A DNA stretch of 6,318 nucleotides from Pseudomonadota bacterium. GTDB lineage: Bacteria > Pseudomonadota > Gammaproteobacteria > Acidiferrobacterales > Acidiferrobacteraceae. Made by a program: the position numbers and the translations under genes. This document shows positions 5,186-6,318 of the stretch, in pieces; position 1 is the first letter of the stretch, and each line of letters begins with the position of its first letter. The notes under the pieces were generated by a model, which was not told the DNA's origin, did not search any database, and was given only the letters and a program-made list of their open reading frames with translations. The DNA lies in the NCBI GenBank assembly GCA_021795255.1, contig JAJYPQ010000249.1:1-6318 (forward strand), in the 5' to 3' direction.

Positions 5186-6318
5186 CGCGTATCTCCTCTC
5201 TTTCGACTGACAAGACGTAAAGCCAAAATGCGCGCGGTAGATCGCGGCCCCGATTCCGCTACCCGCCCAGCCCCTCCGACGGGCGCTCCACGGCTAGCCA
5301 CAAAGCCAGCCCAGCCGCCCACGAGCTCGCCTGCAGGCACCCCTACGTCCCGGACATCCTGAAAACCGCGCTCCATTCTCTCGACCCTCGCACCCGGGAT
5401 CGTATGCCCGGAATCCTCATGAAAGGACTTGGCAATGACCACTGCGATAATGCCAACCAAGCTCACGGCCACCAGCCAATACATGCGCCATACGAAACCG
5501 AAACCGAATGCGAACACGAGGGCCCCGATCAAGGGCGGGATCGGGCTATTGTTTGGCAAGTGGATATCTTCGTAGTGGTCAGGCCCAAGCTTGTCGAAAC
5601 CCTGTTGACGCCGCCACGCCCATTCGTCGCGGCTATTGATCTGCGGCTGGACTGCAAAGTTGTAGAAAGGCACCGGGCAATGCGTCAACCACTCAAGGCT
5701 ACGGGCTGTGCCCCAGGGATCACTGCTTGTGACCCGATGCTCTGCACGATCGCGCACGCTGACATAGATCTGCTTGAAGAGGTAATAACTCGCGATGCAA
5801 AAGAGAAAGATCCCGATCTCCTCGCCTATCAGAAGCGGGCGCCATGAGACGTACGGAATATAATCGAGGCGGCGGGTCATGCCCATGAATCCGAGCGCGT
5901 ACATGCAACTGAAAAGAAGGACGGTGCCGGCGCTAAAGAACCAGAAGGCACGTTTTCCTAAACTCTCGTTCAACTTAAAACCGAACACCTTCGGGAACCA
6001 GAAGTTGATCGCCCCGATACAGGCAAACCCCACCACATTGAACATCGTATGGAAGTGTGCCACCAAAAATACGCTGTTGTGGACCGTGTAATCGATCGAC
6101 GGCATGGCCAGCATCATGCCGGTGAGCCCGCCGATCAGAAGAAGCGCAAGAGCGGCCAGCGCCCACAGCATGGGCACATCGAATCGCACCCGGCCTTTGT
6201 AAAGGGTGAAGGCCCAGTTAAAGACCTTGACGCCGGTCGGGATCCCCACAAGCATGCTCGCGACGCTAAAAAACGCGTTGACCCCCGGTCCTGCGCCCAT
6301 GGTGAAAAAGGGGTCTAT
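5182..6318 (-). CDS. cyoB: Cytochrome bo3 ubiquinol oxidase subunit I (CyoB-like), 3' part, lacking the CuB His pair
   Basis: This is the C-terminal 378 residues of a haem-copper oxidase subunit I; the gene continues beyond the right edge. In E. coli this subunit takes electrons from ubiquinol to haem b and the haem o3-CuB site and pumps protons. Numbering from the first visible codon, recognisable elements are FFTMGAG (4-10), PTGVK with the K-channel Lys31, the haem-ligand motif AHFH (His88, His90), PKVFGFKLNE, GFMGMTRRL with the Arg-Arg pair, DPWG, PFYNFAV and PDHYEDIHLPNNS. Spacing matches E. coli CyoB without gaps from His334 to Lys362 (28) and to His419 (85). The positions of His333-His334, both CuB ligands, are however Asp2-Pro3. 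The C-terminus is about 46 residues longer than E. coli CyoB, with a Gly/Ala/Arg-rich tail. The Met at 6300 is internal, not a start. It is the first visible gene of the cyoBCD order, and cyoA would lie upstream outside the window. Confidence 0.95.
   Translation of the reverse strand: MDPFFTMGAGPGVNAFFSVASMLVGIPTGVKVFNWAFTLYKGRVRFDVPMLWALAALALLLIGGLTGMMLAMPSIDYTVHNSVFLVAHFHTMFNVVGFACIGAINFWFPKVFGFKLNESLGKRAFWFFSAGTVLLFSCMYALGFMGMTRRLDYIPYVSWRPLLIGEEIGIFLFCIASYYLFKQIYVSVRDRAEHRVTSSDPWGTARSLEWLTHCPVPFYNFAVQPQINSRDEWAWRRQQGFDKLGPDHYEDIHLPNNSPIPPLIGALVFAFGFGFVWRMYWLVAVSLVGIIAVVIAKSFHEDSGHTIPGARVERMERGFQDVRDVGVPAGELVGGWAGFVASRGAPVGGAGRVAESGPRSTARILALRLVSRKRGDTR
5193..5198 (-). promoter_or_regulatory. 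Shine-Dalgarno site of cyoC
   Basis: GAGGAG on the minus strand lies seven bases before the cyoC ATG at 5185, within the last codons of cyoB. With the ATGA stop/start overlap it supports translational coupling. Confidence 0.75.

Overview
The window looks like chromosomal DNA of a GC-rich, Gram-negative proteobacterium. The evidence is a PBP1A-type bifunctional peptidoglycan synthase and a cytochrome bo3-type (cyo) quinol oxidase cluster. Both are typical of gammaproteobacteria and of acidophilic relatives such as Acidithiobacillia, but that placement is only a guess from gene content. I see no mobile element, CRISPR array, rRNA or tRNA.

Layout. Positions 1-282 are a non-coding regulatory stretch. 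It holds a perfect 9-bp inverted repeat, a GC-rich hairpin and two weak candidate sigma70 promoters facing opposite ways. Positions 283-2772 (+) encode a class A penicillin-binding protein (PBP1A, mrcA/ponA). It ends tail-to-tail, 64 bp away, against a minus-strand gene (2837-3844) for an uncharacterised multi-pass membrane protein that appears to be built from two copies of one module. Next comes about 350 bp without a convincing gene (3845-4191), rich in short hairpins. The rest is the 3' part of a minus-strand cyo operon read right to left: the C-terminal 378 residues of CyoB (running off the right edge), then CyoC, then CyoD. These genes are translationally coupled: cyoB/cyoC overlap as ATGA, and cyoC/cyoD overlap by 11 bp. 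Both downstream genes have clear Shine-Dalgarno sites. No cyoE (haem O synthase) follows cyoD.

How the genes work. The cyo proteins form an inner-membrane quinol oxidase. PBP1A polymerises and crosslinks glycan on the outer face of the same membrane. No functional link between the two is evident.

Main point of interest. The cyo genes look like a divergent paralogue, not a standard oxidase. At the right edge, the two adjacent histidines of subunit I that bind CuB (His333/His334 in E. coli CyoB) are replaced by Asp-Pro in a gapless alignment. The haem-ligand HFH motif, the K-channel lysine and the Arg-Arg pair are all kept. Subunits III and IV have also lost signature residues (WHFxDxxW in CyoC, two histidines in CyoD). 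This suggests a bo3-like complex with a remodelled or copper-free active site. The missing 5' part of cyoB and the whole of cyoA lie outside the window.
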